64,000 nucleotides of DNA. It comes from Paratinospora sagittata. Lineage: Eukaryota > Streptophyta > Magnoliopsida > Ranunculales > Menispermaceae. Both the position numbers and the translations under genes were made by a program. This document shows, in pieces, positions 22,401 to 36,626 of the stretch (position 1 is the stretch's first letter; every line of letters begins with the position of its first letter). The notes below the pieces were generated by a model. It was not told where the DNA came from. It ran no database searches and worked only from the letters and a program-made list of their open reading frames with translations. The stretch lies in the NCBI GenBank assembly GCA_035771175.1, contig JAYMFD010002485.1, positions 1 through 64,000 on the forward strand, in the 5' to 3' direction.

Positions 22401-25400
22401 CTCTTTAAGCGAGTTCCAATATCCTTCTAGCAACCCCCCAGAATAGAGGGAACTCCGTTCGAACATCCCGATGAATTTTTGACCCCTAAATATCAAATTT
22501 TGGTTTAAATGAACTAAATTTACTTAGAAAATGTGTTCGAGGCAATCGCTACCAATCCACCAGATTGCTTTCTCCACCAACTCTTTGAGCGAGTCCCAAT
22601 ATCCTTCTAGGAAGCCTCGGAATAGATGGAACTCCGTTCCAATATCCCGGTGAATTTTTGACCCCCAAATCTCAAATTTTGGTTTAAATGAACTAAATTT
22701 ACTTAGAAAATGTGTTTGAGGCAATCGCGATCAATCCACCGGATTGCTTTCTCCACCTACTCTTTAAGCGAGTCCCAATATCCTTCTATCAACCCCCCAG
22801 AATAGATGGAACTCCGTTCGAATATCCTGATGAATTTTTGACCCCTAAATATCAAATTTTGGTTTAAATGAACTAAATTTACTTAGAAAATGTGTTCGAG
22901 GCAATCGCTACCAATCCACCAGATTGCTTTCTCCACCAACTCTTTGAGCGAGTCCCAATATCCTTCTAGGAAGCCCCGGAATAGATGGAACTCCGTTCCA
23001 ATATCCCGGTGAATTTTTGACCCCCAAATCTCAAATTTTGGTTTAAATGAACTAAATTTACTTAGAAATGTGTTTGAGGCAATCGCGATCAATCCACCAG
23101 ATTGCTTTCTCCACCTACTCTTTAAGCGAGTTCCAATATCCTTCTAGCAACCCCCCAGAATAGAGGGAACTCCGTTCGAACATCCCGATGAATTTTTGAC
23201 CCCTAAATATCAAATTTTGGTTTAAATGAACTAAATTTACTTAGAAAATGTGTTCGAGGCAATCGCTACCAATCCACCAGATTGCTTTCTCCACCAACTC
23301 TTTGAGCGAGTCCCAATATCCTTTTAGGAAGCCCCAGAATAGATGGAACTCCATTCCAATATCCCGGCGAATTTTTGACCCCCAAATCTCAAATTTTGGT
23401 TTAAATGAACTAAATTTACTTAGAAAATGTGTTGGAGGCAATCGCGATCAATCCACCGTATTGCTTTCTCCACCTACTCTTTAAGCGAGTCCCAATATCC
23501 TTCTAGCAACCCCCCAGAATAGATGGAACTCCGTTCGAACATCCCGATGACTTTTTGACCCCTAAATATCAAATTTTGGTTTAAATGAACTAAATTTACT
23601 TAGAAAATGTGTTCGAGGCAATCGCTACCAATCCACCAGATTGCTTTCTCCACCAACTCTTTGAGCGAGTCCCAATATCCTTCTTGGAAGCCCCGGAATA
23701 GATGGAACTCCGTTCCAATATCCCGATGAATTTTTGACCCCCAAATCTCAAATTTTGGTTTAAATGAACTAAATTTACTTAGAAAATGTGTTGGAGGCAA
23801 TCGCGATCAATCCACCGGATTGCTTTCTCCACCTACTCTTTAAGCGAGTCCCAATATCCTTCTATCAACCCCCCAGAATAGATGGAATTCCGTTCGAATA
23901 TCCCGATGAATTTTTGACCCCTAAATATCAAATTTTGGTTTAAATGAACTAAATTTACTTAGAAAATGTGTTCGAGGCAATCGCTACCAATCCACCAGAT
24001 TGCTTTCTCCACCAACTCTTTGAGCGAGTCCCAATATCCTTCTAGGAAGCCCCGGAATAGATGGAACTCCGTTCCAATATCCCGGTGAATTTTTGAGCCC
24101 CAAATCTCAAATTTTGGTTTAAATGAACTAAATTTACTTAGAAATGTGTTTGAGGCAATCGCGATCAATCCACCAGATTGCTTTCTCCACCTACTCTTTA
24201 AGCGAGTTCCAATATCCTTCTAGCAACCCCCCAGAATAGAGGGAACTCCGTTCGAACATCCCGATGAATTTTTGACCCCTAAATATCAAATTTTGGTTTA
24301 AATGAACTAAATTTACTTAGAAAATGTGTTTGAGGCAATCGTTACCAATCCACCAGATTGCTTTCTCCACCAACTCTTTGAGCGAGTCCCAATATCCTTC
24401 TAGGAATCCCCAGAATAGATGGAACTCCGTTCCAATATCCCGGAGAATTTTTGACCCCTAAATATCAAATTTTGTTTTAAATGAACTAAATTTACTTAGA
24501 AAATGTGTTTGAGGCAACCGCGACCAATCCACCATATTGCTTTCTCCACCAACTCTTTGAGCGAGTCCCAATATCCTTCTAGGAAGCCCCGGAATAGATG
24601 GAACTCCGTTCCAATATCCCGGTGAATTTTTGACCCCCAAATCTCAAATTTTGGTTTAAATGAACTAAATTTACTTAGAAAATGTGTTTCAGGCAATCGC
24701 GATCAATCCACCAGATTGCTTTCTCCACCTACTCTTTAAGCGAGTTCCAATATCCTTCTAGCAACCCCCCAGAATAGATGGAACTCCGTTCGAACATCCC
24801 GATGACTTTTTGACCCCTAAATATCAAAATTTGGTTTAAATGAACTAAATTTACTTAGAAAATGTGTTTGAGGCAATCGCTACCAATCCACCAGATTGCT
24901 TTCTCCACCAACTCTTTGAGCGAGTCCCAATATCCTTCTAGGAAGCCCCGGAATAGATGGAACTCCGTTCCAATATCCCGGTGAATTTTTGACCCCCAAA
25001 TCTCAAATTTTGGTTTAAATGAACTAAATTTACTTAGAAATGTGTTTGAGGCAATCGCGATCAATCCACCAGATTGCTTTCTCCACCTACTCTTTAAGCG
25101 AGTTCCAATATCCTTCTAGCAACCCCCCAGAATAGAGGGAACTCCGTTCGAACATCCCGATGAATTTTTGACCCCTAAATATCAAATTTTGGTTTAAATG
25201 AACTAAATTTACTTAGAAAATGTGTTTGAGGCAATCGTTACCAATCCACCAGATTGCTTTCTCCACCAACTCTTTGAGCGAGTCCCAATATCCTTCTAGG
25301 AATCCTCAGAATAGATGGAACTCCGTTCCAATATCCCGAAGAATTTTTGACCCCTAAATATCAAATTTTCTTTTAAATGAACTAAATTTACTTAGAAAAT

Positions 25401-25573
25401 GTGTTTAAGGCAATCGCGACCAATCCACCAGATTGCTTTCTCCACCAACTCTTTGAGCGAGTCCCAATATCCTTCTAGGAAGCCCCGGAATAGATGGAAC
25501 TCCGTTCCAATATCCCGGTGAATTTTTGACCCCCAAATCTCAAATTTTGGTTTAAATGAACTAAATTTACTTA
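16497..25573. repeat. 16,496-bp higher-order duplication, second copy
   Basis: Near-identical partner of bases 1-9077. It retains normal sequence at sites where the first copy has indels (near 8299 and 8888), and carries its own substitutions at 20071 (C), 20172 (A) and 21314 (A). Such low divergence over 9 kb implies a recent event, either a real segmental duplication by unequal exchange or an assembly path reusing the same reads. Confidence 0.9.
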
Positions 25574-26061
25574 AAAAATGTGTTTGAGGCAATCGCGATC
25601 AATCCACCGGATTGCTTTCTCCACCTACTCTTTAAGCGAGTCCCAATATCCTTCTATCAACCCCCCAGAATAGATGGAACTCCGTTCGAATATCCCGATG
25701 AATTTTTGACCCCTAAATATCAAATTTTGGTTTAAATGAACTAAATTTACTTAGAAAATGTGTTCGAGGCAATCGCTACCAATCCATCAGATTGCTTTCT
25801 CCACCAACTCTTTGAGCGAGTCCCAATATCCTTCTAGGAAGCCTCGGAATAGATGGAACTCCGTTCCAATATCCCGGTGAATTTTTGACCCCCAAATCTC
25901 AAATTTTGGTTTAAATGAACTAAATTTACTTAGAAAATGTGTTTGAGGCAATCGCGATCAATCCACCGGATTGCTTTCTCCACCTACTCTTTAAGCGAGT
26001 CCCAATATCCTTCTATCAACCCCCCAGAATAGATGGAACTCCGTTCGAATATCCTGATGAA
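23552..26061. repeat. 2,510-bp (14-monomer) tandem duplication, copy 1
   Basis: Matches 26062-28658 at an offset of 2,510 bp, sharing CTTCTTGGAAG, TTTTGAGCCCC, ATCAAAATTTGG, TTAAAAAATG and CCATCAGATTG in the same order. The left limit is C at 23551 versus A at 26061. Confidence 0.87.
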
Positions 26062-28658
26062 TTTTTGACCCCTAAATATCAAATTTTGGTTTAAATGAAC
26101 TAAATTTACTTAGAAAATGTGTTCGAGGCAATCGCTACCAATCCACCAGATTGCTTTCTCCACCAACTCTTTGAGCGAGTCCCAATATCCTTCTTGGAAG
26201 CCCCGGAATAGATGGAACTCCGTTCCAATATCCCGATGAATTTTTGACCCCCAAATCTCAAATTTTGGTTTAAATGAACTAAATTTACTTAGAAAATGTG
26301 TTGGAGGCAATCGCGATCAATCCACCGGATTGCTTTCTCCACCTACTCTTTAAGCGAGTCCCAATATCCTTCTATCAACCCCCCAGAATAGATGGAATTC
26401 CGTTCGAATATCCCGATGAATTTTTGACCCCTAAATATCAAATTTTGGTTTAAATGAACTAAATTTACTTAGAAAATGTGTTCGAGGCAATCGCTACCAA
26501 TCCACCAGATTGCTTTCTCCACCAACTCTTTGAGCGAGTCCCAATATCCTTCTAGGAAGCCCCGGAATAGATGGAACTCCGTTCCAATATCCCGGTGAAT
26601 TTTTGAGCCCCAAATCTCAAATTTTGGTTTAAATGAACTAAATTTACTTAGAAATGTGTTTGAGGCAATCGCGATCAATCCACCAGATTGCTTTCTCCAC
26701 CTACTCTTTAAGCGAGTTCCAATATCCTTCTAGCAACCCCCCAGAATAGAGGGAACTCCGTTCGAACATCCCGATGAATTTTTGACCCCTAAATATCAAA
26801 TTTTGGTTTAAATGAACTAAATTTACTTAGAAAATGTGTTTGAGGCAATCGTTACCAATCCACCAGATTGCTTTCTCCACCAACTCTTTGAGCGAGTCCC
26901 AATATCCTTCTAGGAATCCCCAGAATAGATGGAACTCCGTTCCAATATCCCGGAGAATTTTTGACCCCTAAATATCAAATTTTGTTTTAAATGAACTAAA
27001 TTTACTTAGAAAATGTGTTTGAGGCAACCGCGACCAATCCACCATATTGCTTTCTCCACCAACTCTTTGAGCGAGTCCCAATATCCTTCTAGGAAGCCCC
27101 GGAATAGATGGAACTCCGTTCCAATATCCCGGTGAATTTTTGACCCCCAAATCTCAAATTTTGGTTTAAATGAACTAAATTTACTTAGAAAATGTGTTTC
27201 AGGCAATCGCGATCAATCCACCAGATTGCTTTCTCCACCTACTCTTTAAGCGAGTTCCAATATCCTTCTAGCAACCCCCCAGAATAGATGGAACTCCGTT
27301 CGAACATCCCGATGACTTTTTGACCCCTAAATATCAAAATTTGGTTTAAATGAACTAAATTTACTTAGAAAATGTGTTTGAGGCAATCGCTACCAATCCA
27401 CCAGATTGCTTTCTCCACCAACTCTTTGAGCGAGTCCCAATATCCTTCTAGGAAGCCCCGGAATAGATGGAACTCCGTTCCAATATCCCGGTGAATTTTT
27501 GACCCCCAAATCTCAAATTTTGGTTTAAATGAACTAAATTTACTTAGAAATGTGTTTGAGGCAATCGCGATCAATCCACCAGATTGCTTTCTCCACCTAC
27601 TCTTTAAGCGAGTTCCAATATCCTTCTAGCAACCCCCCAGAATAGAGGGAACTCCGTTCGAACATCCCGATGAATTTTTGACCCCTAAATATCAAATTTT
27701 GGTTTAAATGAACTAAATTTACTTAGAAAATGTGTTTGAGGCAATCGTTACCAATCCACCAGATTGCTTTCTCCACCAACTCTTTGAGCGAGTCCCAATA
27801 TCCTTCTAGGAATCCTCAGAATAGATGGAACTCCGTTCCAATATCCCGAAGAATTTTTGACCCCTAAATATCAAATTTTCTTTTAAATGAACTAAATTTA
27901 CTTAGAAAATGTGTTTAAGGCAATCGCGACCAATCCACCAGATTGCTTTCTCCACCAACTCTTTGAGCGAGTCCCAATATCCTTCTAGGAAGCCCCGGAA
28001 TAGATGGAACTCCGTTCCAATATCCCGGTGAATTTTTGACCCCCAAATCTCAAATTTTGGTTTAAATGAACTAAATTTACTTAAAAAATGTGTTTGAGGC
28101 AATCGCGATCAATCCACCGGATTGCTTTCTCCACCTACTCTTTAAGCGAGTCCCAATATCCTTCTATCAACCCCCCAGAATAGATGGAACTCCGTTCGAA
28201 TATCCCGATGAATTTTTGACCCCTAAATATCAAATTTTGGTTTAAATGAACTAAATTTACTTAGAAAATGTGTTCGAGGCAATCGCTACCAATCCATCAG
28301 ATTGCTTTCTCCACCAACTCTTTGAGCGAGTCCCAATATCCTTCTAGGAAGCCTCGGAATAGATGGAACTCCGTTCCAATATCCCGGTGAATTTTTGACC
28401 CCCAAATCTCAAATTTTGGTTTAAATGAACTAAATTTACTTAGAAAATGTGTTTGAGGCAATCGCGATCAATCCACCGGATTGCTTTCTCCACCTACTCT
28501 TTAAGCGAGTCCCAATATCCTTCTATCAACCCCCCAGAATAGATGGAACTCCGTTCGAATATCCTGATGAATTTTTGACCCCTAAATATCAAATTTTGGT
28601 TTAAATGAACTAAATTTACTTAGAAAATGTGTTCGAGGCAATCGCTACCAATCCACCA
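26062..28658. repeat. 2,510-bp tandem duplication, copy 2
   Basis: Directly follows copy 1. Identity ends at 28659, where CCACCATATTG replaces CCACCAGATTG, and a different block begins that carries AATGAAGTAAATTTAC and GACCACTAAA. Confidence 0.87.
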
Positions 28659-29046
28659 TATTGCTTTCTCCACCAACTCTTTGAGCGAGTCCCAATATCC
28701 TTCTAGGAAGCCCCGGAATAGATGGAACTCCGTTCCAATATCCCGGTGAATTTTTGACCCCCAAATCTCAAATTTTGGTTTAAATGAAGTAAATTTACTT
28801 AGAAATGTGTTTGAGGCAATCGCGATCAATCCACCAGATTGCTTTCTCCACCTACTCTTTAAGCGAGTTCCAATATCCTTCTAGCAACCCCCCAGAATAG
28901 AGGGAACTCCGTTCGAACATCCCGATGAATTTTTGACCACTAAATATCAAATTTTGGTTTAAATGAACTAAATTTACTTAGAAAATGTGTTCGAGGCAAT
29001 CGCTACCAATCCACCAGATTGCTTTCTCCACCAACTCTTTGAGCGA

Positions 29047-29225
29047 GTCCCAATATCCTTTTAGGAAGCCCCAGAATAGATGGAACTCCATTCCAATATC
29101 CCGATGACTTTTTGACCCCTAAATATCAAATTTTGGTTTAAATGAACTAAATTTACTTAGAAAATGTGTTCGAGGCAATCGCTACCAATCCACCAGATTG
29201 CTTTCTCCACCAACTCTTTAAGCGA
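29047..29225. repeat. Hybrid monomer: CCATTCC B head, A tail
   Basis: The head is the CCTTTTAGG/CCATTCC B subfamily. It switches within CCAATATCCCGATGACTTTTT to an A-type tail, and its end reads CACCAACTCTTTAAGCGA, a mixed form. The same hybrid is copied near 34963 and 37114, so it predates the 5,916- and 2,151-bp duplications. Confidence 0.78.
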
Positions 29226-30745
29226 GTCCCAATATCATTCTAGGAAGCCCCGGAATAGATGGAACTCCGTTCCAATATCCCGATGAATTTTTGACCCCCA
29301 AATCTCAAATTTTGGTTTAAATGAACTAAATTTACTTAGAAAATGTATTGGAGGCAATCGCGATCAATCCACCGGATTGCTTTCTCCACCTACTCTTTAA
29401 GCGAGTCCCAATATCCTTCTAGCAACCCCCCAGAATAGATGGAACTCCGTTCGAACATCCCGATGACTTTTTGACCCCTAAATATCAAATTTTGGTTTAA
29501 ATGAACTAAATTTACTTAGAAAATGTGTTCGAGGCAATCGCTACCAATCCACCAGATTGCTTTCTCCACCAACTCTTTGAGCGAGTCCCAATATCCTTCT
29601 AGGAAGCCCCGGAATAGATGGAACTCCGTTCCAATATCCCGGTGAATTTTTGACCCCCAAATCTCAAATTTTGGTTTAAATGAACTAAATTTACTTAGAA
29701 ATGTGTTTGAGGCAATCGCGATCAATCCACCATATTGCTTTCTCCACCTACTCTTTAAGCGAGTTCCAATATCCTTCTAGCAACCCCCCAGAATAGAGGG
29801 AACTCCGTTCGAACATCCCGATGAATTTTTGACCCCTAAATATCAAATTTTGGTTTAAATGAACTAAATTTACTTAGAAAATGTGTTTGAGGCAATCGTT
29901 ACCAATCCACCAGATTGCTTTCTCCACCAACTCTTTGAGCGAGTCCCAATATCCTTCTAGGAATCCTCAGAATAGATGGAACTCCGTTCCAATATCCCGA
30001 AGAATTTTTGACCCCTAAATATCAAATTTTCTTTTAAATGAACTAAATTTACTTAGAAAATGTGTTTAAGGCAATCGCGACCAATCCACCAGATTGCTTT
30101 CTCCACCAACTCTTTGAGCGAGTCCCAATATCCTTCTAGGAAGCCCCGGAATAGATGGAACTCCGTTCCAATATCCCGGTGAATTTTTGACCCCCAAATC
30201 TCAAATTTTGGTTTAAATGAACTAAATTTACTTAAAAAATGTGTTTGAGGCAATCGCGATCAATCCACCGGATTGCTTTCTCCACCTACTCTTTAAGCGA
30301 GTCCCAATATCCTTCTATCAACCCCCCAGAATAGATGGAACTCCGTTCGAATATCCCGATGAATTTTTGACCCCTAAATATCAAATTTTGGTTTAAATGA
30401 ACTAAATTTACTTAGAAAATGTGTTCGAGGCAATCGCTACCAATCCATCAGATTGCTTTCTCCACCAACTCTTTGAGCGAGTCCCAATATCCTTCTAGGA
30501 AGCCTCGGAATAGATGGAACTCCGTTCCAATATCCCGGTGAATTTTTGACCCCCAAATCTCAAATTTTGGTTTAAATGAACTAAATTTACTTAGAAAATG
30601 TGTTTGAGGCAATCGCGATCAATCCACCGGATTGCTTTCTCCACCTACTCTTTAAGCGAGTCCCAATATCCTTCTATCAACCCCCCAGAATAGATGGAAC
30701 TCCGTTCGAACATCCCGATGAATTTTTGACCCCTAAATATCAAAT

Positions 30746-33700
30746 TTTGGTTTAAATGAACTAAATTTACTTAGAAAATGTGTTTGAGGCAATCGCTACC
30801 AATCCACCAGATTGCTTTCTCCACCAACTCTTTGAGCGAGTCCCAATATCCTTCTAGGAAGCCCCGGAATAGATGGAACTCCGTTCCAATATCCCGGTGA
30901 ATTTTTGACCCCCAAATCTCAAATTTTGGTTTAAATGAACTAAATTTACTTAGAAATGTGTTTGAGGCAATCGCGATCAATCCACCAGATTGCTTTCTCC
31001 ACCTACTCTTTAAGCGAGTTCCAATATCCTTCTAGCAACCCCCCAGAATAGAGGGAACTCCGTTCGAACATCCCGATGAATTTTTGACCCCTAAATATCA
31101 AATTTTGGTTTAAATGAACTAAATTTACTTAGAAAATGTGTTTGAGGCAATCGTTACCAATCCACCAGATTGCTTTCTCCACCAACTCTTTGAGCGAGTC
31201 CCAATATCCTTCTAGGAATCCTCAGAATAGATGGAACTCCGTTCCAATATCCCGAAGAATTTTTGACCCCTAAATATCAAATTTTCTTTTAAATGAACTA
31301 AATTTACTTAGAAAATGTGTTTAAGGCAATCGCGACCAATCCACCAGATTGCTTTCTCCACCAACTCTTTGAGCGAGTCCCAATATCCTTCTAGGAAGCC
31401 CCGGAATAGATGGAACTCCGTTCCAATATCCCGGTGAATTTTTGACCCCCAAATCTCAAATTTTGGTTTAAATGAACTAAATTTACTTAAAAAATGTGTT
31501 TGAGGCAATCGCGATCAATCCACCGGATTGCTTTCTCCACCTACTCTTTAAGCGAGTCCCAATATCCTTCTATCAACCCCCCAGAATAGATGGAACTCCG
31601 TTCGAATATCCCGATGAATTTTTGACCCCTAAATATCAAATTTTGGTTTAAATGAACTAAATTTACTTAGAAAATGTGTTCGAGGCAATCGCTACCAATC
31701 CATCAGATTGCTTTCTCCACCAACTCTTTGAGCGAGTCCCAATATCCTTCTAGGAAGCCTCGGAATAGATGGAACTCCGTTCCAATATCCCGGTGAATTT
31801 TTGACCCCCAAATCTCAAATTTTGGTTTAAATGAACTAAATTTACTTAGAAAATGTGTTTGAGGCAATCGCGATCAATCCACCGGATTGCTTTCTCCACC
31901 TACTCTTTAAGCGAGTCCCAATATCCTTCTATCAACCCCCCAGAATAGATGGAACTCCGTTCGAATATCCTGATGAATTTTTGACCCCTAAATATCAAAT
32001 TTTGGTTTAAATGAACTAAATTTACTTAGAAAATGTGTTCGAGGCAATCGCTACCAATCCACCAGATTGCTTTCTCCACCAACTCTTTGAGCGAGTCCCA
32101 ATATCCTTCTTGGAAGCCCCGGAATAGATGGAACTCCGTTCCAATATCCCGATGAATTTTTGACCCCCAAATCTCAAATTTTGGTTTAAATGAACTAAAT
32201 TTACTTAGAAAATGTGTTGGAGGCAATCGCGATCAATCCACCGGATTGCTTTCTCCACCTACTCTTTAAGCGAGTCCCAATATCCTTCTATCAACCCCCC
32301 AGAATAGATGGAATTCCGTTCGAATATCCCGATGAATTTTTGACCCCTAAATATCAAATTTTGGTTTAAATGAACTAAATTTACTTAGAAAATGTGTTCG
32401 AGGCAATCGCTACCAATCCACCAGATTGCTTTCTCCACCAACTCTTTGAGCGAGTCCCAATATCCTTCTAGGAAGCCCCGGAATAGATGGAACTCCGTTC
32501 CAATATCCCGGTGAATTTTTGAGCCCCAAATCTCAAATTTTGGTTTAAATGAACTAAATTTACTTAGAAATGTGTTTGAGGCAATCGCGATCAATCCACC
32601 AGATTGCTTTCTCCACCTACTCTTTAAGCGAGTTCCAATATCCTTCTAGCAACCCCCCAGAATAGAGGGAACTCCGTTCGAACATCCCGATGAATTTTTG
32701 ACCCCTAAATATCAAATTTTGGTTTAAATGAACTAAATTTACTTAGAAAATGTGTTTGAGGCAATCGTTACCAATCCACCAGATTGCTTTCTCCACCAAC
32801 TCTTTGAGCGAGTCCCAATATCCTTCTAGGAATCCCCAGAATAGATGGAACTCCGTTCCAATATCCCGGAGAATTTTTGACCCCTAAATATCAAATTTTG
32901 TTTTAAATGAACTAAATTTACTTAGAAAATGTGTTTGAGGCAACCGCGACCAATCCACCATATTGCTTTCTCCACCAACTCTTTGAGCGAGTCCCAATAT
33001 CCTTCTAGGAAGCCCCGGAATAGATGGAACTCCGTTCCAATATCCCGGTGAATTTTTGACCCCCAAATCTCAAATTTTGGTTTAAATGAACTAAATTTAC
33101 TTAGAAAATGTGTTTCAGGCAATCGCGATCAATCCACCAGATTGCTTTCTCCACCTACTCTTTAAGCGAGTTCCAATATCCTTCTAGCAACCCCCCAGAA
33201 TAGATGGAACTCCGTTCGAACATCCCGATGACTTTTTGACCCCTAAATATCAAAATTTGGTTTAAATGAACTAAATTTACTTAGAAAATGTGTTTGAGGC
33301 AATCGCTACCAATCCACCAGATTGCTTTCTCCACCAACTCTTTGAGCGAGTCCCAATATCCTTCTAGGAAGCCCCGGAATAGATGGAACTCCGTTCCAAT
33401 ATCCCGGTGAATTTTTGACCCCCAAATCTCAAATTTTGGTTTAAATGAACTAAATTTACTTAGAAATGTGTTTGAGGCAATCGCGATCAATCCACCAGAT
33501 TGCTTTCTCCACCTACTCTTTAAGCGAGTTCCAATATCCTTCTAGCAACCCCCCAGAATAGAGGGAACTCCGTTCGAACATCCCGATGAATTTTTGACCC
33601 CTAAATATCAAATTTTGGTTTAAATGAACTAAATTTACTTAGAAAATGTGTTTGAGGCAATCGTTACCAATCCACCAGATTGCTTTCTCCACCAACTCTT

Positions 33701-36626
33701 TGAGCGAGTCCCAATATCCTTCTAGGAATCCTCAGAATAGATGGAACTCCGTTCCAATATCCCGAAGAATTTTTGACCCCTAAATATCAAATTTTCTTTT
33801 AAATGAACTAAATTTACTTAGAAAATGTGTTTAAGGCAATCGCGACCAATCCACCAGATTGCTTTCTCCACCAACTCTTTGAGCGAGTCCCAATATCCTT
33901 CTAGGAAGCCCCGGAATAGATGGAACTCCGTTCCAATATCCCGGAGAATTTTTGACCCCTAAATATCAAATTTTGGTTTAAATGAACTAAATTTACTTAA
34001 AAAATGTGTTTGAGGCAATCGCGATCAATCCACCGGATTGCTTTCTCCACCTACTCTTTAAGCGAGTCCCAATATCCTTCTATCAACCCCCCAGAATAGA
34101 TGGAACTCCGTTCGAATATCCCGATGAATTTTTGACCCCTAAATATCAAATTTTGGTTTAAATGAACTAAATTTACTTAGAAAATGTGTTCGAGGCAATC
34201 GCTACCAATCCATCAGATTGCTTTCTCCACCAACTCTTTGAGCGAGTCCCAATATCCTTCTAGGAAGCCTCGGAATAGATGGAACTCCGTTCCAATATCC
34301 CGGTGAATTTTTGACCCCCAAATCTCAAATTTTGGTTTAAATGAACTAAATTTACTTAGAAAATGTGTTTGAGGCAATCGCGATCAATCCACCGGATTGC
34401 TTTCTCCACCTACTCTTTAAGCGAGTCCCAATATCCTTCTATCAACCCCCCAGAATAGATGGAACTCCGTTCGAATATCCTGATGAATTTTTGACCCCTA
34501 AATATCAAATTTTGGTTTAAATGAACTAAATTTACTTAGAAAATGTGTTCGAGGCAATCGCTACCAATCCACCATATTGCTTTCTCCACCAACTCTTTGA
34601 GCGAGTCCCAATATCCTTCTTGGAAGCCCCGGAATAGATGGAACTCCGTTCCAATATCCCGGTGAATTTTTGACCCCCAAATCTCAAATTTTGGTTTAAA
34701 TGAAGTAAATTTACTTAGAAATGTGTTTGAGGCAATCGCGATCAATCCACCAGATTGCTTTCTCCACCTACTCTTTAAGCGAGTTCCAATATCCTTCTAG
34801 CAACCCCCCAGAATAGAGGGAACTCCGTTCGAACATCCCGATGAATTTTTGACCACTAAATATCAAATTTTGGTTTAAATGAACTAAATTTACTTAGAAA
34901 ATGTGTTCGAGGCAATCGCTACCAATCCACCAGATTGCTTTCTCCACCAACTCTTTGAGCGAGTCCCAATATCCTTTTAGGAAGCCCCAGAATAGATGGA
35001 ACTCCATTCCAATATCCCGATGACTTTTTGACCCCTAAATATCAAATTTTGGTTTAAATGAACTAAATTTACTTAGAAAATGTGTTCGAGGCAATCGCTA
35101 CCAATCCACCAGATTGCTTTCTCCACCAACTCTTTAAGCGAGTCCCAATATCATTCTAGGAAGCCCCGGAATAGATGGAACTCCGTTCCAATATCCCGAT
35201 GAATTTTTGACCCCCAAATCTCAAATTTTGGTTTAAATGAACTAAATTTACTTAGAAAATGTATTGGAGGCAATCGCGATCAATCCACCGGATTGCTTTC
35301 TCCACCTACTCTTTAAGCGAGTCCCAATATCCTTCTAGCAACCCCCCAGAATAGATGGAACTCCGTTCGAACATCCCGATGACTTTTTGACCCCTAAATA
35401 TCAAATTTTGGTTTAAATGAACTAAATTTACTTAGAAAATGTGTTCGAGGCAATCGCTACCAATCCACCAGATTGCTTTCTCCACCAACTCTTTGAGCGA
35501 GTCCCAATATCCTTCTAGGAAGCCCCGGAATAGATGGAACTCCGTTCCAATATCCCGGTGAATTTTTGACCCCCAAATCTCAAATTTTGGTTTAAATGAA
35601 CTAAATTTACTTAGAAATGTGTTTGAGGCAATCGCGATCAATCCACCAGATTGCTTTCTCCACCTACTCTTTAAGCGAGTTCCAATATCCTTCTAGCAAC
35701 CCCCCAGAATAGAGGGAACTCCGTTCGAACATCCCGATGAATTTTTGACCCCTAAATATCAAATTTTGGTTTAAATGAACTAAATTTACTTAGAAAATGT
35801 GTTTGAGGCAATCGTTACCAATCCACCAGATTGCTTTCTCCACCAACTCTTTGAGCGAGTCCCAATATCCTTCTAGGAATCCTCAGAATAGATGGAACTC
35901 CGTTCCAATATCCCGAAGAATTTTTTACCCCTAAATATCAAATTTTCTTTTAAATGAACTAAATTTACTTAGAAAATGTGTTTAAGGCAATCGCGACCAA
36001 TCCACCAGATTGCTTTCTCCACCAACTCTTTGAGCGAGTCCCAATATCCTTCTAGGAAGCCCCGGAATAGATGGAACTCCGTTCCAATATCCCGGTGAAT
36101 TTTTGACCCCCAAATCTCAAATTTTGGTTTAAATGAACTAAATTTACTTAAAAAATGTGTTTGAGGCAATCGCGATCAATCCACCGGATTGCTTTCTCCA
36201 CCTACTCTTTAAGCGAGTCCCAATATCCTTCTATCAACCCCCCAGAATAGATGGAACTCCGTTCGAATATCCCGATGAATTTTTGACCCCTAAATATCAA
36301 ATTTTGGTTTAAATGAACTAAATTTACTTAGAAAATGTGTTCGAGGCAATCGCTACCAATCCATCAGATTGCTTTCTCCACCAACTCTTTGAGCGAGTCC
36401 CAATATCCTTCTAGGAAGCCTCGGAATAGATGGAACTCCGTTCCAATATCCCGGTGAATTTTTGACCCCCAAATCTCAAATTTTGGTTTAAATGAACTAA
36501 ATTTACTTAGAAAATGTGTTTGAGGCAATCGCGATCAATCCACCGGATTGCTTTCTCCACCTACTCTTTAAGCGAGTCCCAATATCCTTCTATCAACCCC
36601 CCAGAATAGATGGAACTCCGTTCGAA
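30746..36626. repeat. 5,916-bp tandem duplication, copy 2
   Basis: Follows copy 1 without a gap. Private differences seen include a short converted tract at 33945-33965, CTTCTTGG near 34619 against CTTCTAGG, and TTTTTTACCCC near 35931 against TTTTTGACCCC. The match ends at 36627 (T against C at 30711). Confidence 0.87.

Larger units (their letters stand above)
24830..30745. repeat. 5,916-bp (33-monomer) tandem duplication, copy 1
   Basis: Matches 30746-36626 at an offset of 5,916 bp. Because the 2,510-bp duplication lies partly inside it and is itself copied, the order of events was nested. Shared rare variants include AATGTATTGG near 29344/35260, TATCATTCTAGG near 29233/35149 and GACCACTAAA near 28937/34853. 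Confidence 0.87.
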
